From Coix lacryma-jobi var. lacryma-jobi (taxonomy: Eukaryota > Streptophyta > Magnoliopsida > Poales > Poaceae), in contig CM019823.1 of the NCBI GenBank assembly GCA_009763385.1, positions 27,371,668 through 27,435,667 of the forward strand: 64,000 nucleotides of DNA, written 5' to 3'. A model generated the notes under the pieces. That model was not told the DNA's origin. It saw only the letters and a program-made list of their open reading frames with translations, and ran no database searches. Position 1 is the first letter of the stretch. Every line of letters begins with the position of its first letter. The translations under genes and the position numbers were made by a program. This document shows positions 36,713 to 48,539 of the stretch, piece by piece.

Positions 36713-38069
36713 GGTATGGTTTTATTTTTAATTTTTCCCTTCAATTTCCCTTTTCAAATAAATAACATATGTCATGCATGTAACTAAAAAAAATCAGTTA
36801 TCATTAGGTATATGCATAGGTATATGTTAACTTAGTTAGAACAATAAAATATCAAAATAGGATAGTTTCCCTTTTCACAACATTAGATAGTTTCCTTTTA
36901 ATAAAATGAGAACAAGAGCTCCGACTGAGACGAAGAAGATTTTTCACCAAGCAAGAAGCCAGCTTGGGGGAGACTCCCGCTCCAATAAGGTATGTCTCAA
37001 GCCTACACTTTACATTCAGTTCTTAAATTCTATATCTTTTGAATGTCACATGCTTGCCTAAATAACCACTCCATGAATAAAACTGATAATATCTGCTTAA
37101 ACAAGTTGAAACCTGAATAAGATTTGAAATATGTCATGCAAATGCTATTGTTATGGTTTGAATGACTAGTCTTATCTAAGTTGTAGCTTTTGTGGGTTGC
37201 ACATGCTTTAACTGAAATCATGCTTAGTGAGTAAAGTTAGTAAGAAATGGAGTAATTCTTTAAACTTGTTAAGGTGAAATTAGGACCTAATATGGAGGAT
37301 TTCTTTTAAAAATTATGAAAACCTTGCTAAAAGTTCCTCCTAGATTTTATCCCATCCCACCACCAGCCAAATATTTGTTAGTCATTAGTCAAAACCACAA
37401 AGAGCTTTGTTTGTGTTGAGCTTTGTTAGACCTCATAGATCTTAGTAGAGAAGCTTATCATATCTTTTGAATCAAGATTCACGCACACCCACCATAATTT
37501 GCCTACTTTCCACTTTGGAAGTTTGCAACCACCAAATAAATTGCTTATTCTCTACACCGGAGATATGCAATACCCTGCCAAACATCCCATTGCTAGCCTT
37601 ATGCTATTCCTACACTGGGAATAAGCATTTCTCTCCCTTTCCCTTTTTCATTTCAAAAATCATTTCCTATAGATGACTGGGGAAATCTAGAGCTAAAAGA
37701 GAGAGAGAGAAAATGAGCAAAGTAGCTCAAGAAAGGACTATGTCCTGAAGAAAAAAAAAGTGAGCAAAGTAGCTCAAAAGAGGACTATGTCCTAAGAAAA
37801 TGTGAGGACACACCTTTTGTCTACTCACTTTGTATCCAAAAAAAGAGAGAGAGAGAGAGAATTATCATTAGCTCTAGACCCCAGAAATTAACTAGGAAGG
37901 ATTATGAAATATCTCTCTATACACTTCCACATAACCACACATGCACATCTTGATCACTTTTTATGATTTGCTGCTCCTTATGATCTGAGTGTCTAGCTTA
38001 GCAATAAACATCAGGCAATTTGCTCATGGTTCTTAGCCTACCTATAACTCCACATATCATTCTTTAGAA
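36713..38069. other. non-coding interior of the Athila element
   Basis: AT-rich sequence in the place where pol would be expected. It contains GA microsatellites near 37700 and 37845-37860 and a repeated phrase (GAGCAAAGTAGCTCAA) at about 37713 and 37762. No reverse transcriptase motifs were found in any frame. Confidence 0.6.
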
Positions 38070-38074
38070 ATAGG

Positions 38075-40626
38075 TGAAGGGTCGAGATGGCGGACTAGAG
38101 GGGGGGGTGAATAGTCCTTTCTAAAATTAATCGTATCGGCTAACCGAAACAAATGCGGAATTAAAACTATCGGTCTAGCCAAGACTACACCCCTCTACTT
38201 ATACTCTATGAGACCTTACAAAAGATCCTAAACAAGGCAAATAAGATGTCGGGCTAGCTAGAGCTCACCTAAACAATCTAGCTTGCAAGGTTACACAAAC
38301 CTAAGCAACTAGTACTCAAACACCGGGGAGCTCCTACACAATCTAGTAAGCAAAGCACAAAGCTCCTAAGCTCACTAGCAATGCCCAATAACAAGGCTAC
38401 ACTAGCCAAATTAGAGAGCTCAAATTACTTAGCTACACAAACTAAGCAATGTGACTAACAAGGCTACTCAAGCCAATTAGTCACGCAAGAGAGCTACTTC
38501 TAAGCTACACAGGCAAAGAAGGTAACTAACAAGCTACACAAGCTAGCTAATTACAAGAGCAACTACACAAGCACAATATATATGAAAGTAGATACAAGCT
38601 TGTGTATGGGGAGTGCAAACCAACGGGATGAACAAGGTTGACACGGTGATTTTATCCCGAGGTTCACTTGGTCGCCACCAAGCTAGTCCCCGTTGAGGCA
38701 AGCCCAAGGTTGCCGCCGATCCTCTTGCTAGTGGTGACCCTAAGTCACACTCTCCACGATGGAGTGCTCACCAAGAGCTCTAGCTTCGATCCGGCCGGAC
38801 CACTTGGCGCTCTTCGCGCCTCTCTCTACTAGAGTTGCTCTTTGCGATCTCCCGCGGGGCGAGCACAATGCCCCTCACAAAGCTTCTCCGGAGCCACGCA
38901 CAATCTTCACGCGGGCTTCACGACGGAGACTCGATCACCAAGTCGTCTAGGAGGTGGCAACCTCCAAGAGTAACAAGCACCACCGGCTTGCAACACGAAC
39001 ACCTAGTGCCACTTGATGCAATCTCTCAATGCAATGCACTAGCTATCACTCACTCGCTATCGAATCGCACACTAGCAAGCACAAGCGAGTTAGAGGGCTC
39101 CCAAGCACATCCACACCAGCCACCAAGGCTTTGGAGTGCTCAACCTGTAGCCCAAGGCCGGTTACCAACGATATATATAGCCCCAAGGGCTAACTAGCCG
39201 TTGCCCCTTCACGGGGCAAGCTGCGCCACCATCAGATGCTCCGGATCGGGACCAGGCCAGCGTCCGATGCACGGATGCTCGCCACGTGTCCCCCACGTTC
39301 AACTTCGGCCGAGCGATCCCAATGGCTATATTACTTCCCGCGCCAGTTAAAGTGGCATCGGACGCGCCGATGCCTAGCATCAGACGCTCCGATGCCTCTG
39401 CTCAATTCTGCACGAACCTGCTCTCACATCGGACGCGTCGGACCCTTAGCATCGGATGCTAAGGGCCAGCGTCCGATGTCTATGCAGAGAGCTCCTCGAG
39501 AGCTCCATTCTACATCGGACGCGTCAGATGGAACCACATCGGACGCAGGCCACCGTCCGATGCTCCCTGAAAGGCTAGCTCGCGCAGCGCCACCTGCATC
39601 GGACTCTGCAACAGAGTTTTCCCAGCGTCCGTTGCCAGCGTCCGATGCTCCTTCAACTCCTGACAGAAACTAGGGTTTGCCATCGGACGCTCGGCCCAGC
39701 GTCCGATGCTCCCCAGACCAGCGTCCGATGCTCCTCGAGCACAACGCTTCTCCTCCGAAAACCGCTGAATCGTGCCTCACAAGCTCGACAGGAGGGAGAG
39801 GGACTATACACTAGTTTCTCTCACTTCTCCACACCTTCTTTCAACACAACTTCTTCTCCAACAACTTCTCCTTTGCAAATGTGCCAACACCACTAAGTGT
39901 ACAACATCATGTGTATGTGTGTTAGCATTTTCACAATCATTTTCCAAAGGATTTTCACTTGAACTCACCACGCCACTTGATCCTAGTAACATCGCAAAGT
40001 TAGATCGCTCAAGTGGCACTAGATGACCGATATGCAAACAAGTTTGCTCCTCTTGATAGTACGGCCATCTATCCTAAACCCGGTCATAATCTTCTCTACA
40101 CACCTATGACCGGTGAAATGAAATACCCTATAAGTATACCTTTGCCTTGCGCATTCCATTCCATCTCCTCCGGTGGTAATGCAACACATGCACCAACCTC
40201 TTCATCAAATGATATGATCCACTTCATATCATCACATGGCCTCCATGGTCCATCGATCTTGACATCACTTGCTCTTCGCCATCGCTTCGGTCCTTCGGCG
40301 CCAAGTCTTGCTTAAGCCTCCCGACACTCGGTAGCAACGGCTTCAAAGCCTCCAACTTGCCCTTCACCTTCGCAACCGGTCCATCAAGCCAAGTCTTGCC
40401 TTGATCTTCACCATCTTAGCCACATGACCACATGTCATGTTTCATGTGCATTAAGCTCCTTCACATGTGTGAGCCTTGCAACATATTCCAAGCCATTTCT
40501 CCTCTATGGCATATGTTGCTCACACATGATCACCTGTGGACTAATCACCTGTGTAATTCACTTCAAACACATATTAGTCCACCTAAGTTGTCACTCAATT
40601 ACCAAAACCAAAACAATGACCTTTCA
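38075..40626 (-). mobile_element. SIRE-like copia solo LTR nested in the Athila element
   Basis: 2,552 bp, TGAAGGGTCGAG to TGACCTTTCA, with a perfect 5-bp duplication ATAGG (38070-38074, 40627-40631). It is close in sequence to the solo LTR at 26521 and in the same orientation. The CATCGGACGC/GCGTCCGATG array is at about 39230-39735, just upstream, in the sense direction, of the TATA box read on the minus strand near 39170-39180. This is the innermost and youngest layer of the stack. Confidence 0.9.
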
Positions 40627-40981
40627 ATAGGAGAGGCTACATTTTGGCCTAAGTGAGGATTTAAACACCATTGAGTGATTGAGTGAATCTTGGAGGACTT
40701 AAGCAAGTTGTTATCTTTTGAAAACTTTGAAAAACCTCCAGACAGAATCCTAGTCAAACCTAAGCAATATAAAAGTTTCCTATCTACTACTTTATTTCAC
40801 TCTTGCATGTTTGAAGTGAAAAGGTATAAGCCTCACATTGCTATGATTTATGATACATGCTAAGTTATTTCTCACTATACAATATGCACTTGCAGACATC
40901 TTAAGTTGCTATCCATTTCATGCTCAATGCTTAAACCGCATTGTTGCTCGAGGACGAGCAACAGGTTAGCTTGGGGGAGCT

Positions 40982-42834
40982 TGTTGACGGTCCTTAAACA
41001 CCTGTTTTACCATCAACATTTGACCCTAAAGTCCACCAAAAAGGCATGAAATGTAGTCAAATAGGTTTCAAACTAACCGAATTCCACATGTCCATAGAAT
41101 TTTATTTGAATGCAGGATTTGAACCAAATTCGGACATATGGACCCACCAGAGGCCAAGCCCACTCAGCAGGGCCCAAATGGGCCTAAGTGGGGGTGGCGC
41201 CCGCCACCCCTAGGTGGCGCCCGCCACCTCTAAGTGGCGCCCGCCACTTGGGTCGGCCCAAGTTTCACCCCCTGCCACGTCACCGATCCGTGTGACCTCC
41301 CCAAGGCCAAATCTTGGCCCTTGGTCACTAGGTCAGTGGCATCGGACGGCTCAGGGAGGAATGGCGTGGATCAAGGCTGAATGGCGGTTGCTAGGACATG
41401 CAACCGACCTCCAAACCGCCTTGGACAACCACCTGGATGCCGTTGAAGCCAAGGCGGTGCATCCAACGGTGAGGGAGGTGGCGGCCGCCACCTAGGGCTG
41501 GCGCCCGCCACTAGGGTTAGCCCTAGGTCGGCTGGCTGCCCCCTATAAGTACCCCCCTCACTCATTTGGGCTATAAATACCCCCCTGCGGCATCACTTCA
41601 TTCATATCCCTCATATCCCACACTTCCAAGAGAAGCAAGTGAGAGTTAGGTTAGAAGCTTAGAGAGCTTAGGCAAGTAGGTAGCTAGTAGAGCAAGGCAT
41701 CTTCGCTCTCGCGGTAGCGCTGCTCAAGGGTTAGCTCAAGAGTAGAGGCGTGCGAGTGATCGGTTCTGGAGCTGGGAAGAGTCTTCCTTCATCTCCAGTT
41801 CAGGTTTTGCTCTTGTTACTCAAGCACTTACTATATTCTAGTTCATCATTTCAAGTATTACTTTATTCTACTTATCAGTATTGAGTGGTATACTTGATTG
41901 ATTGCTTGAGTGCCTAGCTATCCTACAGATCAATTCACTTAGCCATAGTAGTTAATCTCTAGTGAGCTTAGTGTTTGATCTTTGCCAATAGGTTGCTTAG
42001 TTAGTTTAGTGTTTATCTTATTAAGTCAAGTGTTTGCTCTGACGTCCGTAAGGGTGTCTCTATTCAAAGCTAGGGTAGAGATAGTTAGAATATAGTTAAG
42101 CGTGGTGCTTAGTTATAGACTTACCTTCAGATACGGCTGGACCCCCGGATAGCTGTGGTAGCAAGCAGGTGGTGACAACCCTGTGCGCCTTGAATTCCAC
42201 CACGTAGTTGGCCCAGTTTAACAGTAAGGCTCGTTGTGCTAGCGTTCAACCTAAGTAAGTGGTAAAGGCTAGTACGCCTCGATACTTGACAAGATAGGAA
42301 TAAAACTTTACTCAACTTAGTTGCTTTATTGTCTTTTGCCTGCCTTGCTTCGTAACTATCTTGCTTCGCAGTTATCTTGCTCTGTGGTTATCTAGGAGTA
42401 GTTAGTAGTTATCTAGGATTAGTTATTAGTAGTTAGTAATTAGTTAGTTATCCTTTAGTTACCCCTTATCTACCTATCCATCCACCTTACCTTAGCCATC
42501 CATTTCAACCTTACCTATCCACCCATATATTCTTTCTAGCCTTTCATCTCCTCTCTTCTCCCCTTTTCCCTTTTCTCTTTTCTTCGACTCTCATCCCCTC
42601 CTTGACTCAACTCATACACCACCCTAGCCTTCCCTTGGGATCAAATAAATCGACACATGGTACTCTCAGGCGAAGTGCTACTATGATAGTTCTGTGCGCT
42701 TGCAGAATCTCCTCCTGGTAGATTGCATTCTCGCTAGCTAGCTCCTACTAGTGTCGGGACTGACAACCCCGCTTGGCATTAGTAGATAGCTACTTTAGTT
42801 ACCCTATCCTAGGTGTAGCTAAGAACTACCAACA
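40982..42834 (+). repeat. 3' LTR of the Athila element
   Basis: Partner of the LTR at 32799-34650. Differences noticed include small changes near 41185, 41950, 42010 and 42530. Confidence 0.92.
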
Positions 42835-43898
42835 ATTGGATATTAGCTCTAGTTGACTGTGTGACATAGCTTTATTAGGTAGAATTGTTGGATAGGTGAC
42901 TTGCAACACACTATTAGGCTAGCACAAAAAGCTTCGCCGTTTTGTCTCTCTGATAGTGTTTTGCCTAAGTGATTTTGTAGATTTTTAATTAGGCTATTCA
43001 CCCCCCTCTAGCCAATTCGGACCTTTTAACGTCTTTTTCCCTCTACGTCGGTCTTCATCAACGGTTTGCTTCGTCTACTCTTGCGCTAGTTCCTAGTGTC
43101 GACAACCCCACTCTAAGCATGTCTTCAATCTCACTGTTCTTCTATTTCATGTTCTTCACGTTATTAGCGCTGCATAGCCTAGATTTGTCTCAGATCATAC
43201 TGCTAGTGGTAGATTTCACATCTACGATACATGTTGTTTATCTTTTCCTTACTGTCAGAATTAATTTATGCGTCAATAAATTGCTATTATTTCCAATAAT
43301 ATTTTAACCCTTTCCAACAATAGTCTAACACGGGTTCCTAGACTTAGTCGATGGTGTCATCCAGGTCCCTGATCGAGCTTTTAAGGTGATCATTGCAGAT
43401 CCCTAAACTTAGTCGGTGGTGTCATTCCGGTCTGAATATGGTCTAACCCTTTCTAGCTATAAGCTGGAGTGGTACGCTGATTTGTATGTTAGACATGGAT
43501 CCAACATGTGTCAATTAATCAATCATTATTTATGTAATATTTATAATGAAACTATAAGTTATATAAATAATTTATATCAACAAAAATAAATTAAAGTATT
43601 AAAATAATTTACAACTTTTAAAACTTTTGGAATTTTAATATCATTTTAAAACTTTAATCTATAGGAATTTTAATATTAAAAAAATAAAAGTATTAAAATA
43701 AATTAATAGAGAAAACTTTAATACTATAGGAATTTTAATATTATTTTAAAACTTTAAAAATAATATTATAAAATTTGAAGTAATTTATAATACTTTATGT
43801 ACAGTCGCCGTACCACACTGTTTTACACATTGAATTAGACCATATTCGGACCGCGGGATGATACCGGTTGGCCAAGTTTAGAGACCTAAGGTGATCAC

Positions 43899-46800
43899 TG
43901 TGACACCCCAATTTTAAGAACAAAATTGGAGCACAATATATGTATGCCAGGGTCAATTTTCATACATATATCCACATCATAGTAAATATCAAAACAATGT
44001 TTTTATTAATATATCAAACATTATTACAAAAATGACCCTCGGGTCCAAAAGAAAAGTACAGACTCTCAACAGACTCTGATGTAGACTTCGCGGAAACTGA
44101 ACGCCATCTCCACAGGAAGGTCGACCGGGGGCTGCGCCATCCTAGTACAAGTCATCGGGGTCGAATCCACCGTCTTCTGGGTACAAGTTGTCGGGGTCGT
44201 ATATGTCGTCTTCGGGGTACTCCTGCTCCGTGTCGTAGACTCCAACGTCTGGGTGGGGTAGCAGGGGGTTCAAAGAGGAAGGGTGAGTACATCGAAATGT
44301 ACTCCGCAAGTGTAGGAAATATATGCTTATTAGGCTAATAACAAAGGTAGGCTGACTATGTTTGACTCAAGCGCCTAAAGCAACACATCCTATTAATCCT
44401 ATGCACCTATTTACTAGGTTATATCCACAGTCTCCATCTTTAACAGTAACCACACTCGGAGTCGCACCGAGCAAACCACACTCGGAGTCACACCGAGCAA
44501 CCAACACTTGGAGTCCACCAAGCAACCACACTTGGAGTCACACCAAGCACAACCCACACCTGAATTCCATCAGGCAAACCACACATGAAGTCCATCAGAT
44601 GACCCGAACTAGTAACCAGTAACCAACTAATCTCGAAGAAGTCCAAGCCCGCTCTTGACCGTGAGCACGGCTGATATATCAGTTTATTTACTCTGCAGAG
44701 TTTGCACATCTTTACCCATGAGTCATGTTGCCCTTGTGCCCGAGGTAGCCAGTCTCTTGACCCACTTCCAAGGTGAGTCGGCAGGGTTCACTACAAGGCC
44801 GTTACAAAGAGTCCTCCTATGCGTATTAGTTCCATATGTCACGACGTAGAGCTACCTTCCGTAATAACTCCAGGTCTGGCGCTCGAGCCTGGGAATCGCT
44901 CCCGTACCAAGCAGTATCCTGCGTAGAAGAAGCCCTGTCCCATGTCCATATGTAACTAATAACGACATAAGGCTTCTCTAATTAGTTAGCCAGTCCCAGA
45001 GCCATATAGGCCTCATGGTTTGCGTTGTTTTGCCGGGTTACTTGTCCAAGAACCGGGTCCTAGGGATCCAGGCAGGATAACAAACCACAAACCAAAACCA
45101 ACGCCAAGTCTCATGGCAAACCGTAACGCCGAGTCACACGGCAACCGTACGCCAAGTCACATGGCACCACACCACCAACGGTCCATCCTGCCGGATTTAC
45201 CTACTCACCATACTACATCATTACCAGTCCACAATGTTCTATAGTTCATTAATCAGAATTAATATTTACCATCCCATCCCAAGACAGCAAGGCTAAGCAT
45301 GACTTCTATCCAAAACATCCCAAACCAGGTGACAAGGATAATATAACAAATTCTAGTAAACCATATCATGGGATTCAAATTTAGACACTGCATGCATCTA
45401 CAAGATCTAAACTACTCTAACTCAAAAGTAAAATAAATACGGGTGCAAGATGTTCAAGGACACTTGCCTTCGGGCTGGGTCGAAACTGCAGGATCACAAG
45501 AAGGGTCTGGAGCAACGAAGGCACAAGGTTGATCCAGGGGTTCCACGTAGCTCGCACTCGCTGGATCAAGCATCAAACATGGCCCAAACATAGCAATATA
45601 AGAAACAGTATATCAACAGTAGTAAAACGGTATATAAACTGATCTACTGCGTAGAGCTCGACAAGACGAATCTAATGCAAGTTGAATGGGTCGAAACGGA
45701 GTTAAAACGTAAAAGTTATGGCCATTTGAAGTTGGGTGGCAAAACTATAAATAAACTGAACTCATTTTGCATTTAAATTAAATAAAATCGGAAAAGGAAC
45801 TGCAGCTGGACCCGACATCGTTTTCCAAAAAGGTCAAGGGCTAAACAGCAAGAGCGCCAAGACTCATAAACATGGATTTTGGACGGCGGGTTGATTCTGA
45901 ATAAGAACAGGGGCTTATTTGCAAAGTGGCCACGACATGTCGCAGTCGCTGACGTGCTCGCCACGTGGAGCTGACGGGGTGTGATGGCGGCGTGACCTGA
46001 TTGGTCCGGTGTACCACGCGTGTGGTGGATGCGGGACGCGGTGAGCTGGTGGACTGAGTCCACGACTGTGTAGCTCCGGCTCATACCGGTTCGGGTGATG
46101 TTCTAATCAAGACCGTCCGTGCTCGATCCACCGGTCGAGATCCAAAGGGGGAGAAAGGGGCGGCGCTGCCGTCAGACGGAAGGGAGGGGACGGCGGAGCG
46201 CCATCGGAGGGCTCCCGGAGCTCGCCAGAGCGCTCGGGTTCCGGACAGAGGGCACGGGGGAAGGTGCGTGGGTTTGTTCGGCGCATCGGTGGCCTACGCG
46301 GCGCAGCTTGGTGGTGAACAGGGAAGGAGGAGGTGGTCTCCGGCGTTCTGCACACGACGGCGCCATGGACGGTGTGGATTGGGAGCACTCTGCAGGCCAC
46401 TGGAGACCTCGGGAAGAAGAGGGAAGATGCAGGATCTAACGGCGAACTTGGAGGAGGGCTTGTAGGCGCCGGAGACAGGCTGGAGAGGGGTGGACCCGCG
46501 GCGGCGCCATGGGTTGCACGGCGGCGCCATGGCCGCCCTGCTCGGACAACGACCTAGGGGCCGGTAGAGAATGCGAAGAGGAGTGCAGAAGAGAGAGGAT
46601 CTTACGGTGATCACGATGGAGGGGTTGTCGGCGCGGTTCGTGGCCCGGAGAAGGAGTTCCGGCGGCGATGGCGGACGGGTGCTCTGCTCTGTGCGTGACG
46701 ACGTCTGGTTCGGTTTCTCCGGCATGATCACGGTCCCGTTGCGGGGAGCACGAGCTCGCCACTGGGAGCGGTGCAAATACTCGCCGCGGCTCCGTGATTC

Positions 46801-47908
46801 CGACTGAGGAGGACCGAAGGCGGTGGTGGCCGGCTCGGGGAAACAGTAGCTCCAATTCTGAGCTCGGCGGAGTCGGTGGCCGCGGTCGGCGCTGCGGCTG
46901 CTTCTCGGCGAGGGAGCGAGAGAGCCAGAGGTGGGGTCGGATGGGTCTGAGGGGGGTGTGGCGGCTGCGTGCTAGGCTCGGGATCGCCTAAATGGGGTAG
47001 AGAGAGGTGAGTACGGGCGGTGGAGGTGGCTTGGCTCCAGCGCGAATGGCGGCTGGCCCTGACTGCCATTGCGGATCAGGGAGGTCGCGAGGGAGGCGGA
47101 CGCGGCTTGGTCGTTGCACAGCGGAGAGGTGAGCGGAGCACGCGGAGAAGTTCGGTGCGAGGAACGAGGCGATGGCTGGATTCAGATCTTGGAGAGAGGG
47201 GAGAAGCAGAGGCCGAGCAGAGAGATCGGAAGGAGGGAGACGATGGCCTGACAGGGTAGGGTCGCGTGGTCAGCGGGTGAGGGCGAGGCGGCCGCTGCGT
47301 GGTGTGCGCAGCGAGGTGCGTGCGCGTGTGGCCGTCGCGGCGAGCGGGCCGGGGCGCGGTAGCGGGCCAGGGACGGGGCGCGGGGAGGAAAAAGGCCGGC
47401 GCAAGACAGAGAAGGAAATGAGAGAGGGGGCCTGTTCGGGCTGGCCCAAGGCGGGAGGAGAGGGACCGGTGGGAGAGAGAGGAGGGTGAGGGTGGACTGG
47501 GCCGATTGGGCCGGTTTAGAGGGGGGTTGAGTCCAGATTGCCTTTCCTCTTTTCTTCATTTTGATTTTCCAAATCCTTTTCAAATGCTTTTAGCAACTCA
47601 AAAATCAAATCCAATTTGAAATCAAATAGTTTGGCAGAAGTTTTGAAATATTTTCCCTAGGTTTTGGGAATAAAATTTGGAGTTTGATTTTGTAAGACTT
47701 TTGTAAACTTTTTATTTCTTTTCCCAAATAGAATAAATTCGATTCGCCCTATACGGGTTTTAATAAAAATCCTTTTTCACCCAATAAAATTATGCAACGG
47801 CATGAATGCAACAAACATCTGGGTAGAATTTTCCTTCATCTAGTATTTTGACCATTTTCTTATTAAATTCTAATTATTTTTAATTAATTTAACACCCGAG
47901 GTGTTACA
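43899..47908 (-). mobile_element. Tekay-like gypsy solo LTR, 4.0 kb
   Basis: It starts TGTGACACCCCAATTTT and ends CCGAGGTGTTACA, with a perfect 5-bp duplication ATCAC (43894-43898, 47909-47913). Read on the minus strand it begins TGTAACACCTCGGGTGTTAA, the usual start of Tekay-type chromovirus LTRs, so the orientation is minus. 46100-47500 is GC-rich with many overlapping open frames on both strands. None shows a domain and they are not reported as genes. Confidence 0.85.
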
Positions 47909-48102
47909 ATCACGTACCGTGAAAGTTTAAAAACCTGGATAACACTGTCGGTCAAATTTAGGGACCTGCGACGATCTCCTTGACAGTTCAGGAACCTAGA
48001 TGATACTATTTGTCAAGTTTAGGGACTCATAAATATCATTTGAAAGTTTTGGGACTTGGATGACACACCCGGTCAAGTTCAGGGAGCGGAGGTGAATTTT
48101 GC

Positions 48103-48539
48103 TCTATATTTGCTAGTAGTATATTTAAAAACAACAATGTTTCAGAGACACGTGGAATGTTAAAACTTTAACTACAACCATCAATATGTCTTCTAGGTAT
48201 TGGATTTAGAACACAGAAGCAAAGGACCATTTTATTACCATTGCGTCTACACGGCGGGGCGCACATTACGAAACTTTTATAGGTACATAAACATGTAGTA
48301 ATACGTACGCACACCACACCACTACTAGCTACGGAGCAGACAGGTAGACAGTAGTACAACGGGGAGGCCGGGAGGGCACTCAGTGCGAGCGCGAGACCAC
48401 GGATATGATGACGTATTTAGCTAGCGCGCACATCCGTTTGTGTTGTGTGGTAGAGAGAGATACTGACACAGATCGAGATACAAGAGTAGGCCCCTCTGCT
48501 TGCGGCGGCTAGCATGACGATGGATCGTGTGGCCAGAAG
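48103..48539. other. 3' flank of the P450 gene
   Basis: Presumed 3' UTR and downstream spacer. A clear polyadenylation signal was not picked out. Confidence 0.4.

Larger units (their letters stand above)
32799..42834 (+). mobile_element. Athila-lineage Ty3/gypsy retrotransposon lacking pol
   Basis: The two LTRs are 32799-34650 and 40982-42834 (1,852 and 1,853 bp; TGTTGACGG...CCAACA). A perfect 5-bp duplication, ATTGG, lies at 32794-32798 and 42835-42839. The primer-binding site TGGCGCCGTTGCCGAGGA (34659) is of the Athila type, complementary to tRNA-Asp. The polypurine tract TTGGGGGAGCT lies at 40971-40981. I saw only about a dozen differences between the LTRs by eye, so insertion is recent. 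The interior holds gag and a retropepsin domain. Reverse transcriptase, RNase H and integrase are absent even after removing the nested LTR at 38075, so the element depends on others for movement. Confidence 0.92.
30811..43028 (+). mobile_element. SIRE-like copia LTR (family B), split by an Athila element
   Basis: The sense 5' end TGAAAGCCCTAGTTTGGTTTT (30811) matches the inverse of the solo LTRs at 26521 and 38075. The sense 3' end (CTATTCACCCCCCTCTAG) is at about 42994-43011. The near-duplication ATGTC (30806-30810) and ACGTC (43029-43033) flanks it. The pieces are 30811-32798 and 42840-43028. It shows a TATA box (CCTATATAAGGGGC, about 31960) and the CATCGGACGC/GCGTCCGATG array at about 31430-31925. 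It is more diverged than the other two copies. Confidence 0.75.
30084..43330 (+). mobile_element. solo LTR (family A), split by later insertions
   Basis: It starts TGTTAGAAGATTTGGGC and ends AGTCTAACA, a 7-bp inverted repeat (TGTTAGA/TCTAACA). Its two parts are 30084-30810 and 43029-43330, about 1.03 kb net. A TATA box (GTGTATATAAAGAGG, about 30591-30605) gives the plus orientation. A matching 5-bp duplication is not visible, so the end at 43330 is less sure than the start. A second possible end is CAACA at 43319. Confidence 0.65.
29951..48102. mobile_element. foldback element, split by two insertions
   Basis: The left arm (29951-30083, starting GCAAAATTCACC) and right arm (47914-48102, ending GGTGAATTTTGC) are inverted copies of the family seen whole at 49252. 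The middle (43331-43898) lies between two inserted LTR elements. Net length is about 0.89 kb. It is the outermost layer of the stack and encodes nothing. Confidence 0.78.

Noticed and set aside
30084..43330. Target-site duplication for solo LTR A
   Set aside because: ATCAC on the left has no match after either possible right end; only CAC is shared, which is too short to claim.
46107..47583. Several open frames of 100-160 codons on both strands
   Set aside because: They overlap in a GC-rich part of a solo LTR and show no domain or consistent strand.
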